Of a DNA stretch of 60,294 bases, positions 8,728 to 16,975 are shown one piece after another. The notes under the pieces are model-generated. The model was not told the DNA's origin, made no database searches, and saw only the letters and a list, made by a program, of their open reading frames with translations. Numbering within the stretch: the first letter of the stretch is position 1; each line of letters opens with the position of its first letter. The position numbers and the translations under genes were made by a program. Source of the stretch: Natrinema sp. HArc-T2 (GTDB taxonomy: Archaea; Halobacteriota; Halobacteria; Halobacteriales; Natrialbaceae); assembly GCF_041821085.1 (NCBI RefSeq), contig NZ_JBGUAZ010000012.1, positions 1 through 60,294 of the forward strand, in the 5' to 3' direction.

Positions 8728-11700
8728 TCAGAGCACCTTGTCCTCGACTACCTCCGGAACGATGTCCTTCTCCGCGAGCGGCGTGATGTTGATCGCGACG
8801 CCGTGCTTGTGGACAGGCTGGTAACCGGCTGTCGTGATCTCCGATAGCGCACGATCCGACCAGTCCGAGGGAATCTGCTTATCCACCGTCTGACAGCGGT
8901 CATCGATCTCCTCAGCGAGCGCCTTGAACTCCGCTAGCGGTGGTAACTCGTCCACGACGTCGACGTCTTCATCATCCGCAATCTGTTGGAGGTACTCGTC
9001 GTCGATGACTGACGCGTCGTCCACTCCAGTTGCGAGTGAGGCAAGCATCCATTCCTCATCAGTCAGATTCTCAAAGGGCACCCCGTCTTCGTTCAAGAGG
9101 TCAGCACCCTCGCGCTCGAAGTAGTATGTCATGAAAAGGATGCCTGTACTGGAGTAGTGATCCGTGCCCTTGAGTCGCCAGTTGAAGTAGTCGAAGAGGT
9201 CGGCGAGATGGGCTTCGACGGGTTCGTCGCTTGGCTTGGCGTACTCCTCGCAGGCGTGTTCGAGTTCGTTGAGCGCACCCAACCACTCGTTGCGCCATTC
9301 GTCGATGGCATCCCAGAAGTTGTCCGAGAAGGTGTCTTGGAACCACTCTTCACCATTACGCTCTCGAAGTTCGGTGAGCGTCTCGATGCGATCGGCTGTC
9401 TCCTCGCGGAACGTGGCCACCTTCGGTGCGAGTTCTTCGACGAGTCCACGGTCATCCTCGTCGAAGTCGCGCTCGCTCGTGCTGCCGAGTTCCTGCATCA
9501 CTTCTTCGAGTTCGGCGATCTGTTCGAGGGCGCTGGAGCAGAACTCGAACTCCTCAGTGGCTTCGGCCCGCTCGCTGGTCGAGAGCGACTCGTCGTTTTG
9601 CCGTCGGTTCGCAGCCGATCGGCGCTCGCGGAGTTCGGCCTTCCGCGGCTCAAGGTACTTGTTGCTCAGTCGGTCGAAGAGGCCGGCATCAAGCTGGTGG
9701 AAGTCGACAAAGCACGCGAACCCTTCCCCCTTTGCATCGGCAAGAAGGCGTTTCGTACTGATCTTCCAGAGAACCGGTGTATGCTCCATCGTGTCGACAT
9801 GGTATTCAAACAGGTCATCATTGATGAACGAACGGAGATTTGGATAGTTCTCCTCGGCGGCAGTCTCAGTACCGAGCATCTCGTCGACCTCAACAAGTCG
9901 ATCTTCCGCATATTCGCCATATGTATTCTGGAACTGTGTAACGATATGTTCAAGCAGGGTTTTTTCCCCGTTTGTACTCTCGATTGGAACGATCCCGTCG
10001 TTTACCTCCTGAAGAACCTTTAATGCAAAGTGATGTACAAGCTGCTTTACCTTCTCATCGGCATGCTCTGGCACCCCAGTAATAGTATTGGGGTCAGCTA
10101 CCTCTCGATCCTCGGGATCTTCTGCTGTTCGGAGGAAAATTTCAGTGTAGATGTCATCACGAGTTTCCTCAGAGATGCCAAGTTCATTATAGATGGTATT
10201 ATCTATCTGGTCTGCGAGATTTTCAAGACGATGGCGGCGTTTGAGGTCTCGCTTTTCGCTTTCACGAACAAGATCTGAAATCGATTGATCGTAGGAAAGA
10301 GATGGTGTGTCTACATCTAATAGACTAGTTATCTCATCTATGTGCGGGTGCTGATAGAGGAATTCGCGATCAGAGCTTGGGAGAAGATCAGGGCCGCGAT
10401 AGAACGGACTAGTAGGGTCGTTTGACCTTTGTTGGATCTTGATTTTATACTGTTCTTTAGATAGATCTTCTAACCCTTCCAATTCATCTACTTTATCAGG
10501 CCATGGTAAACTCCCTATATCTCCAGCGTTCCATGTCCGTTCTGTTGTTTGCGACAGCATCAAGCAGTGATACAAATTCGAATTTATTACGGCCATTAGT
10601 TTCCAGAGAGACATCTCCTCCAAGGGGAATAACATGAAACCTACGTTACTAAACAATCCGCCCGGGAAGTATCCGAACCGACGGCCCGTTCTTTTTATAT
10701 AATTCCAAGTGAGGCCCGGTTTCCCGTACATTTCCTCATTACGGGTTCTGATACTTTTTCCAGAACGTTTCAGTATTGTTCCATTCTCTCCCCATTCAAC
10801 AGTCTCGACCACTTTGGGAGTTAACCAAACGTTTTCTCCTCCCTTCGAAATCGGTATATAGGTTCTGAAGTCCTCAACCTCCCAGTGGAAGCGAGAAAAT
10901 CTCGCGTCATTCGATGTCTGCAGTCCCGGAATTGCGGTGCAAATTGAGGTTCCATCGATACCTGCTTGTTTAGCATCAATCTTTGATTCAGTTTTATGGA
11001 GATTACGGACTTCTCGAGGAATTGAATAGCAAATTGGGTTTCGAGGGACGATCGAAAATTCATCCAGATCAACATTGAAAATACGCTTCACGCTCCCCTC
11101 GGTCTCGGATAATATCTCTAGGAATTTCTCCTCTTTTTCTTTCGGTTCTATATCATGAAGCCGAAGGAACGTCCCATCTCGATCTGAAGAGGATGTGCCA
11201 GTTTGGATGACAGTCCCTACAGTACCTACTGTGGCATTGTCAAGAATCCCATAACCAAATTCAGCTAAGAAATCAAACTCCCCCTTTTCCCCAATGAAAT
11301 CCTCCCTAAAGTCGCGAAATCTTTGTCGAAACATAAAGCTCCAAGGAACTAACATCCCGATTCTTCCGTTTTGCTTTGTGATTCCGTCACAGACTTCGAA
11401 GAAGTTCAGATAATACTCAGCAGTATATTCATATCGCGTCTCTACATAGTCCTGTACTACATCAGGCATTCTATTCTTTGATCCATATGGTGGATTCATT
11501 AGTGATACATCATAATCAAGGGATAGAATTTCCAACAATCTAATGAAGCTTTTGAGATCTTGAGCTAAGAAGGAATCTTCTTCCTGATACTCAGATATTG
11601 AATCTTGGAGGGATTGGAGAAAATCAGACAAAGAATGATCAATATCAAACGATTCGTTCAATGTGAGTTGTTTCCCCCCTTCAAATTGTTCTGCGAGAGT

Positions 11701-13038
11701 TCCACGTACATCAAGGAGGCTACCTAAACCATGTATATCCTCGAAAGCTTCCAAAACAGTATGTAGTGCTTCACGCACCTTTGGCTGTTCTCCAGCCACA
11801 TCTTCAAAGACCTCTTCCGCAGACTCAATATCCGCAATCTTAGAGTCGGCACAAACAATTCCCATTTGAGGGACTTGAAAATTGTCCTTACCTTCTGCTT
11901 CAGAACGTGTACGAGCCTTCAAATAAAGGCTAAATGAGGTAAGTTGACATGCGCGAAGATCTAAGTCAACTCCATAGAGGTTATATCGGAGGATTTTCTC
12001 CGGTATCTTCGAAAAGTCCATTTCTGGCCGTTCCGTTCGCCATATCCGCTCCAAAATATCAAATGCATAGAGAAGAAAGTGACCGCTCCCACAGGCCGGG
12101 TCAATAACACGGATGTCTTTTGGGCTGTCGAACTCCGGGGGTTCGCCTTCTTCTTCAGACGGAACGAGATAGGTGCAGAAATCGGCTATGTTCGGGGATT
12201 CGTCGGGGGAAAGTGTTCGATTCTTGCGCTCGTCAAGGGTCAACGAGTCCTGTGTATCGATGACATCCTGTAACTCACCAGTATCCTCCAGATAGAGTTT
12301 GCCAAGCGAGTTATCGGTGAGCATCCGCACGACCCAGTGCGGTGTGTAAAACTGATTAGCTGGAGGTACTTCTTCAGGTTCTAAGCCTTCATAATTACCT
12401 TTTCTACGTAAATCCTCTAATAAATCGACATTGTAATACTCGTAGACCCAACCCAGAACATCATCAGCTCGCCATACTTCGTCGGGTACCTCATCGAGCA
12501 TCTCACAGAGATCCTCGAAGGTGTCGTCGTCAGGGTCGATCTGGCTATAGGCCGTAGAACGGTCGAAGAGAATATCGATCTCCTCAGCGAGATCGTCGCA
12601 GGCGTTCCGATAGGCTTCGAGAACGGCTTCCTCTTCGAGCATGAACTCCTCGGTGACCAGCCGGTCTGCGGCCGGCGTCAGGCCGTCGTCGCGGAAGGCC
12701 GTGACCTCGTCATCGATGAAGTCTCGAACCTCCATGCAGCGGAGCGCAGCCAGCCGATTGACGATCGTGTAGCCGACGCTCGTGATGTACTGTTCGTAGC
12801 CATCATCCCAATCGTTCCCATCGACGGCTTCGAGTTCGATAGCCTCGACGAGGTCTTCCTGCTCCTCGCTCAGGGACGCGTCGTCGCCCGGCTTCTCGTC
12901 GAGACCGTGTTCGTCCTCGAGCTGGTAGCGAACGTTCGCCTCGACGCGGTCGCGCATCTCGGTGACGATGTCTTCGAGATGCTCACGCTCCTCCTTGTCG
13001 AGCTGGGCCTTCCGGGGTTGGGTAGATTGTCCGTCCAT
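8728..13038 (-). CDS. pglX: BREX adenine-specific DNA methyltransferase PglX
   Basis: This 1436-residue protein has SAM motif I DPACGSGHF at residues 313-321 and catalytic NPPY near 515, marking an N6-adenine methylase of the Eco57I/PglX type. An N-terminal helical region precedes the core. The C-terminal part holds target-recognition and long helical segments rich in E, D and R. PglX modifies one strand of an asymmetric site on the host and sets BREX self/non-self discrimination. The ends are GC-rich, but roughly 9.8-12.45 kb, covering the catalytic core and target-recognition region, is visibly AT-richer (sampled lines are 35-48% GC), suggesting a mosaic origin. The gene is divergent from kwaA across 152 bp. 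Confidence 0.92.
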   Translation of the reverse strand: MDGQSTQPRKAQLDKEEREHLEDIVTEMRDRVEANVRYQLEDEHGLDEKPGDDASLSEEQEDLVEAIELEAVDGNDWDDGYEQYITSVGYTIVNRLAALRCMEVRDFIDDEVTAFRDDGLTPAADRLVTEEFMLEEEAVLEAYRNACDDLAEEIDILFDRSTAYSQIDPDDDTFEDLCEMLDEVPDEVWRADDVLGWVYEYYNVDLLEDLRRKGNYEGLEPEEVPPANQFYTPHWVVRMLTDNSLGKLYLEDTGELQDVIDTQDSLTLDERKNRTLSPDESPNIADFCTYLVPSEEEGEPPEFDSPKDIRVIDPACGSGHFLLYAFDILERIWRTERPEMDFSKIPEKILRYNLYGVDLDLRACQLTSFSLYLKARTRSEAEGKDNFQVPQMGIVCADSKIADIESAEEVFEDVAGEQPKVREALHTVLEAFEDIHGLGSLLDVRGTLAEQFEGGKQLTLNESFDIDHSLSDFLQSLQDSISEYQEEDSFLAQDLKSFIRLLEILSLDYDVSLMNPPYGSKNRMPDVVQDYVETRYEYTAEYYLNFFEVCDGITKQNGRIGMLVPWSFMFRQRFRDFREDFIGEKGEFDFLAEFGYGILDNATVGTVGTVIQTGTSSSDRDGTFLRLHDIEPKEKEEKFLEILSETEGSVKRIFNVDLDEFSIVPRNPICYSIPREVRNLHKTESKIDAKQAGIDGTSICTAIPGLQTSNDARFSRFHWEVEDFRTYIPISKGGENVWLTPKVVETVEWGENGTILKRSGKSIRTRNEEMYGKPGLTWNYIKRTGRRFGYFPGGLFSNVGFMLFPLEEMSLWKLMAVINSNLYHCLMLSQTTERTWNAGDIGSLPWPDKVDELEGLEDLSKEQYKIKIQQRSNDPTSPFYRGPDLLPSSDREFLYQHPHIDEITSLLDVDTPSLSYDQSISDLVRESEKRDLKRRHRLENLADQIDNTIYNELGISEETRDDIYTEIFLRTAEDPEDREVADPNTITGVPEHADEKVKQLVHHFALKVLQEVNDGIVPIESTNGEKTLLEHIVTQFQNTYGEYAEDRLVEVDEMLGTETAAEENYPNLRSFINDDLFEYHVDTMEHTPVLWKISTKRLLADAKGEGFACFVDFHQLDAGLFDRLSNKYLEPRKAELRERRSAANRRQNDESLSTSERAEATEEFEFCSSALEQIAELEEVMQELGSTSERDFDEDDRGLVEELAPKVATFREETADRIETLTELRERNGEEWFQDTFSDNFWDAIDEWRNEWLGALNELEHACEEYAKPSDEPVEAHLADLFDYFNWRLKGTDHYSSTGILFMTYYFEREGADLLNEDGVPFENLTDEEWMLASLATGVDDASVIDDEYLQQIADDEDVDVVDELPPLAEFKALAEEIDDRCQTVDKQIPSDWSDRALSEITTAGYQPVHKHGVAINITPLAEKDIVPEVVEDKVL

Positions 13039-13190
13039 ACGAAACTCAGTGATGTTTCAAGCAGAGCCATTGAGGTGTCTTGAAGATTGTCCATATACTC
13101 TCGGACGGCGGCCGGGTCAGTATCCATGATGTTCTCCGGAAAGTGGATACAAAACTGACTTTGACCTCCGAATAGAACATAGCGAACCTA
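13039..13190. promoter_or_regulatory. Divergent promoter region between pglX and kwaA
   Basis: This 152-bp gap separates the start of pglX (minus) from kwaA (plus) and must hold both promoters. A minus-strand frame beginning with an ATG at 13127 (MDTDPAAVREYMDNLQ) runs into pglX in another frame. It could be a leader peptide or a trace of an older pglX start; I see no support beyond an open frame. Confidence 0.4.
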
Positions 13191-13760
13191 ATGGGGCGCA
13201 TTCCGAGCTGGGCAAAGATCGTCCTGTTCCTGAGCTCCTATAGCCCGCTCTTCGCTATCGTCGCTCTCCGCGCCCACGATTCGACCCACTCGGTTTTCGG
13301 GTACCAACTGGAGCCCGTCGGAATCGGGCCTGTTGAGTTATCCTATCTTTCGCTCAGTTTCTCGGTTCTCACCGTAATTAGCGTCGTCTTCTTGGCTCTG
13401 ATGATACGGATGAACCGCACGAGACAGGGCCAGTTGAGCGAAATCGAGCACTACCGAAATCGGTCAGATATGTTCACAGAGTACCTCTTGGTCTACATCT
13501 TCCCGTTCATCGTGTTTGAGTTCTCGAATATATACGATGTAGCGGCGTTTCTCGTGCTATTTATCACGGTCGCTGCGATCGTGATCCGCTCTAACCGGTT
13601 GTTCGTCAATCCGGTTCTGATCGGCTTCCGTTACCGCGTCTACGAAATCGAAACTGAGCACGACAGACGAATCCTCCTCACCAAGCAGGAACTCGATGGG
13701 AATGATATGACACTCAATACAGCAAGAATAAGTAGTGATGTCTATATCACCACAAGATAA
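13191..13760 (+). CDS. kwaA: Kiwa-like membrane protein KwaA
   Basis: This 189-residue protein has four predicted membrane helices at about residues 8-27, 50-73, 95-112 and 114-133, then a soluble tail of ~55 residues. Size, helix number and the partner downstream match KwaA, the membrane sensor of the Kiwa anti-phage system. Its TAA shares a base with the kwaB start (TAATG), so the two are translationally coupled. It lies on the plus strand inside the minus-strand BREX cluster. Sequence alone cannot prove homology for a small membrane protein, so the name depends on kwaB and the overlap. Confidence 0.65.
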   Translation: MGRIPSWAKIVLFLSSYSPLFAIVALRAHDSTHSVFGYQLEPVGIGPVELSYLSLSFSVLTVISVVFLALMIRMNRTRQGQLSEIEHYRNRSDMFTEYLLVYIFPFIVFEFSNIYDVAAFLVLFITVAAIVIRSNRLFVNPVLIGFRYRVYEIETEHDRRILLTKQELDGNDMTLNTARISSDVYITTR

Positions 13761-14770
13761 TGAGTTCAGCGAGCCGGGGTGACGCTCGAAACCACTTCGA
13801 CGAACTGGTCGCATTCCTCCAGCGGATCGAGGACATCGATACCAGCGAACTTGGGATCGACCTACTGCTGGCTCGTCTGGACGGGGAAAGCGCCGAAGAC
13901 TATGACTACACCTTTGACCGCATCTCGCTAGATCAAGAACTCCCCGAGGATCTGGAGAATCTGGTGCGCGAGAAGGTCGAACACAAGCAATCTGTGCTCG
14001 AAAGCGACAAGATTCGGTTTTCGGATTACGGCATCGAAAACCGAGATCGCGACCAGACTTTCGTTCAGTATGAACCCACGGAGAACATCCCTCAGTTCGA
14101 TAACTTCGAACGCCTGCTGGAGGGACAGCGGTTTAGTCACACGACATATACGGAGCCGCCGAAACCCGAATTCCAAGCGATCCGTATTCGAGATGCCGAC
14201 AACGACCAGATGGCGATTGCCTTTCTAAACTACAGTCGGCGCCAGATTATGGGTCGAACGTCTCGTACTCGTATGCTGGTCGGAAGCGAGAAACACAGGA
14301 AGGTGGATGACTCGCTAATCTCGATCCCCGACCGCGTGGATTCTATCTACTACGATGGGATGATGTACATTTTCGACCAGTCCCGGTTCGAGAAGGTATT
14401 CGATTATCTCGCAGAATATGAGCGGTGCGCAGACGACGTCTTAGACCGGATCGAGGAGACGGATATTCCGTTCCACGACTTTGATATGTTCAAGGATGCG
14501 GTTTACGGGAACAACCGTGTGCTGAGACTGATGTACAAGGTACATGAACGCGGCGTGTACGAGGATATGGATTTAGACGACGCGACGTATATCCGCGACA
14601 ACTTCGATACTGACGTGAAGTTCGAGGAGAACGGTGACGGAGAGATGTCCATCAAGATGGACGACAAGCGAGATGTTTGGGCTGTTCTCCGCTTCTTCAA
14701 CGACGATCACCTCGACTCGCCGCTTACGAATGAGCAGTATATCTCGCTCTCAAAGCAAGATGCTGGATAG
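13760..14770 (+). CDS. kwaB: Kiwa-like effector KwaB (DUF4868-like)
   Basis: This 336-residue soluble protein is coupled to the four-helix gene upstream by a TAATG overlap. It has DUF4868/KwaB hallmarks: central strands around FQAIRIRDADNDQMAIAFLN, then SIYYDGMMYIFDQSRFEKVF, and a helical C-terminal half. In described Kiwa systems KwaB binds DNA and works with KwaA at the membrane to stop phage transcription or replication. No catalytic motif is evident. The gene is convergent with the nuclease gene that ends two bases away. The assignment comes from recalled family features and should be confirmed by profile search. Confidence 0.65.
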   Translation: MSSASRGDARNHFDELVAFLQRIEDIDTSELGIDLLLARLDGESAEDYDYTFDRISLDQELPEDLENLVREKVEHKQSVLESDKIRFSDYGIENRDRDQTFVQYEPTENIPQFDNFERLLEGQRFSHTTYTEPPKPEFQAIRIRDADNDQMAIAFLNYSRRQIMGRTSRTRMLVGSEKHRKVDDSLISIPDRVDSIYYDGMMYIFDQSRFEKVFDYLAEYERCADDVLDRIEETDIPFHDFDMFKDAVYGNNRVLRLMYKVHERGVYEDMDLDDATYIRDNFDTDVKFEENGDGEMSIKMDDKRDVWAVLRFFNDDHLDSPLTNEQYISLSKQDAG

Positions 14771-14772
14771 GC

Positions 14773-15816
14773 TCACCCAGTAGTCTCGCCGAGTATCTCC
14801 CGAGTCTGAGATTCAAGCGCGTCGAAATCGACCTCCTGATTCGGGTTACAGGTAATTCTCACCCCCCTCCGACCATTTCCTCGCATATCGTCTTTCACCT
14901 CAACTGACTCAACATCAATTTCGAGTGCATCCGCAATCTTTCCAGCATCTAACGAAACAGTATCAACGTCGTATAGTTCGATGTGGAACTGTGTCCGTTG
15001 CGTCCAGATCGAAATACGACGCTTTCGGCCCTTGTTGAAAGCAACGTAGAGCTTTTGCCCCCACTCCGGCCCATTCAGGGACTCCAGTTCCTGCAGCGCA
15101 GCTATGACATCTTTCAGCAGATCCGCTGTCTGTTCGTTGGAACGCTCGTTGAGGTGCCAACTCTGTCCGTCCTCTTTCCATGGCTCGTCAGAGGTATCAG
15201 GACTTACGTCCGTTACCGTGTGTTCCGGTATCGGGATCGTTTGCTCTGCATCGAGATACAGCCGGTCGCCGTCCTTGAGGAGCTGAAACTCGATGACTGA
15301 GATGTCGATCGACCTGTCGCTGAGCCACCGGAGCACGATGTCTAGCCGCTCGCGGACGGATTCCCCGACAAAAACGATCCGCTGATCCTGATTGAGCGTG
15401 TAGTCCTCGTTGCAGAACTCGTCGAGTACCTCGGTAAACGTGGTTTCCTCCTCGTAGAGCGTCTTCCCCCACGTCGTGGACTTGAATTTCTCGAACTGGT
15501 CGCGGAGCTTGGAGTAATCCCAGTGCGAAGTGTAGGCGGCGTACTTGAGCCCCTGAAAATCGACTTTTGGCTTCAACGCGCCTCGCTTGAGTTCGATGGC
15601 GACGACGTTGGCGTCTCGGTCGATAGCGAGGAGATCGATGCCATCGCCAATCTGCTTCACGGAGACCTCCCGACCGATGAGCCGAAAGTCCTCTCCAAGG
15701 ATGCTTTCGGGGCTGTTGATGATCCACTCTCGGAGGTCGTCCTCACGAAAACCCTCATCCTTCAGGGAGACCGTCTCTAATGTGGAAACGTTTTCTTCAT
15801 CTCCAACTCTAAGCAT
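14773..15816 (-). CDS. NucS/RecB-like PD-(D/E)XK nuclease
   Basis: This 347-residue protein starts with a helical region (LREWIINSPESILGEDF), then GIDLLAIDRD and VVAIELKRG, giving D61 and E75-x-K77, the restriction-fold active site seen in NucS-like (DUF91) nucleases. FQGLKYAAYTS fits the following helix. The C-terminal ~130 residues form a separate domain with KGRKRRISIWTQRTQFHIEL, perhaps for nucleic acid or partner binding. It is convergent with kwaB, with almost no gap, and divergent from the next gene over 175 bp. It may act with Kiwa or BREX as an effector; this is inference from position. Confidence 0.7.
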   Translation of the reverse strand: MLRVGDEENVSTLETVSLKDEGFREDDLREWIINSPESILGEDFRLIGREVSVKQIGDGIDLLAIDRDANVVAIELKRGALKPKVDFQGLKYAAYTSHWDYSKLRDQFEKFKSTTWGKTLYEEETTFTEVLDEFCNEDYTLNQDQRIVFVGESVRERLDIVLRWLSDRSIDISVIEFQLLKDGDRLYLDAEQTIPIPEHTVTDVSPDTSDEPWKEDGQSWHLNERSNEQTADLLKDVIAALQELESLNGPEWGQKLYVAFNKGRKRRISIWTQRTQFHIELYDVDTVSLDAGKIADALEIDVESVEVKDDMRGNGRRGVRITCNPNQEVDFDALESQTREILGETTG

Positions 15817-15991
15817 GATGTCGAAATAGTATCACAGACGCATGATAATCCTTTGGAGCCATCAGTAAGCGATGGGCGCTGGACGCACGTTGCAGATTCA
15901 AATGGGGTAGACTACGAGGGTATATTCAACGTGGAATCAGATAACGGGCGTTCACCGCGATTTAACAACTCTCGACCGAAAGTAGCCGACA

Positions 15992-16852
15992 ATGAAGGGG
16001 ATTCTTAGCTCGGTCATCGGGCTTCCAGCTCGGATAGGGGTCTCGGCACGAGCAGCCCTCTATCAAAGCGAGGCCGAATTGAACGACGAGGCGACATCCT
16101 GCCTCCCCGACTCCAAAGAATTGCGCACCATCAGCGAAGTCGACATCTGCGTCCGGACGAGAGCATCGCATTCGGGGTTGAGCGAGTTCTATTCGAGACA
16201 GGCCTTAGCCTCGATCTGCGTGGAACTGGTCGAAGAAGCACCTCCATACGACATCGTTCGCCTGCAGCGCCAGCTACGAGAGTCGGATATTCCGGTCGTA
16301 CAGGTTTTTGGAGACATATTGGTTTCCCGAGGAAACCTCGGAATGAACGAGAAACTCCTGTTTTCTGGTCGTGACAACTCCTCGTTTGAGGTCTTGATAG
16401 AGTTAGGGTCTGACGTAGGTGATGTCGAGCGGTGGGTTCGTGATCTCGATTCGGAGCTATTTGAGCATCTTCGTGCCGTGGAAAACGACGTCGACGAGGG
16501 GAACAATCGCGAAAGGTACGATCACGGCGAGCGAATCGCTACGAGCATCACAGCACACCTCGAGAGAGTGTCTTGGAGTACGTCCCTCGACCAACTTCTA
16601 ACGCAAGTCGAGGAGGAAACAGATGTTGTGACCGTATTCCGGCGTTACGAGCCCGACTGGTACCTCGAACGCGTAGGGGGATCAGATCACTCCGACACGA
16701 CGGTTCTGACTGTAAGCCACCGCTATCGTATTGACGATGGATGGCACGATGGTGCGGGGACTCACGAGGAAGAGTTCACTGAAACAGAGGCTGCACTTCG
16801 GTGGCTAAGTGAGTTCCGCGATGACCCACCGGATTGTCTCGATATACGATAG
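15992..16852 (+). CDS. Unrecognised protein inside the BREX/Kiwa insert
   Basis: This 286-residue acidic soluble protein has no motif I can assign. It has no signal peptide or membrane helix. The N-terminal half looks alpha/beta (ASICVELVEEAPPYDIVRLQ); the middle is helical and charged; the last ~70 residues are rich in H, D, W and Y with a repeated strand pattern (DTTVLTVSHRYRIDDGWHD). It is flanked by a nuclease gene (divergent) and brxC2 (convergent), so it has its own promoter in 15817-15991. A role in defence is inferred only from the location. Confidence 0.6.
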   Translation: MKGILSSVIGLPARIGVSARAALYQSEAELNDEATSCLPDSKELRTISEVDICVRTRASHSGLSEFYSRQALASICVELVEEAPPYDIVRLQRQLRESDIPVVQVFGDILVSRGNLGMNEKLLFSGRDNSSFEVLIELGSDVGDVERWVRDLDSELFEHLRAVENDVDEGNNRERYDHGERIATSITAHLERVSWSTSLDQLLTQVEEETDVVTVFRRYEPDWYLERVGGSDHSDTTVLTVSHRYRIDDGWHDGAGTHEEEFTETEAALRWLSEFRDDPPDCLDIR

Positions 16853-16975
16853 GCCAACCTCGTTCTCACAGATTGATTTTGGACAAGTACGTCGTTTTCG
16901 AACGTGATGATGTTCCTGTATTGCGTAGTTACGAAATGAACGTAAATGAGTTCGGTATCTTGCAACAGCAGGTTG

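Noticed and set aside
9157-10023. 288-codon plus-strand frame over pglX
   Set aside because: Shadow of the pglX 3' part; no start signal or motif.
2156-13038. DISARM system (helicase plus methylase plus nuclease)
   Set aside because: The helicase resembles DrmD, but PglZ, BrxA, BrxB and BrxC-type ATPases and PglX define BREX; no DrmA/DrmB/DrmC is seen.
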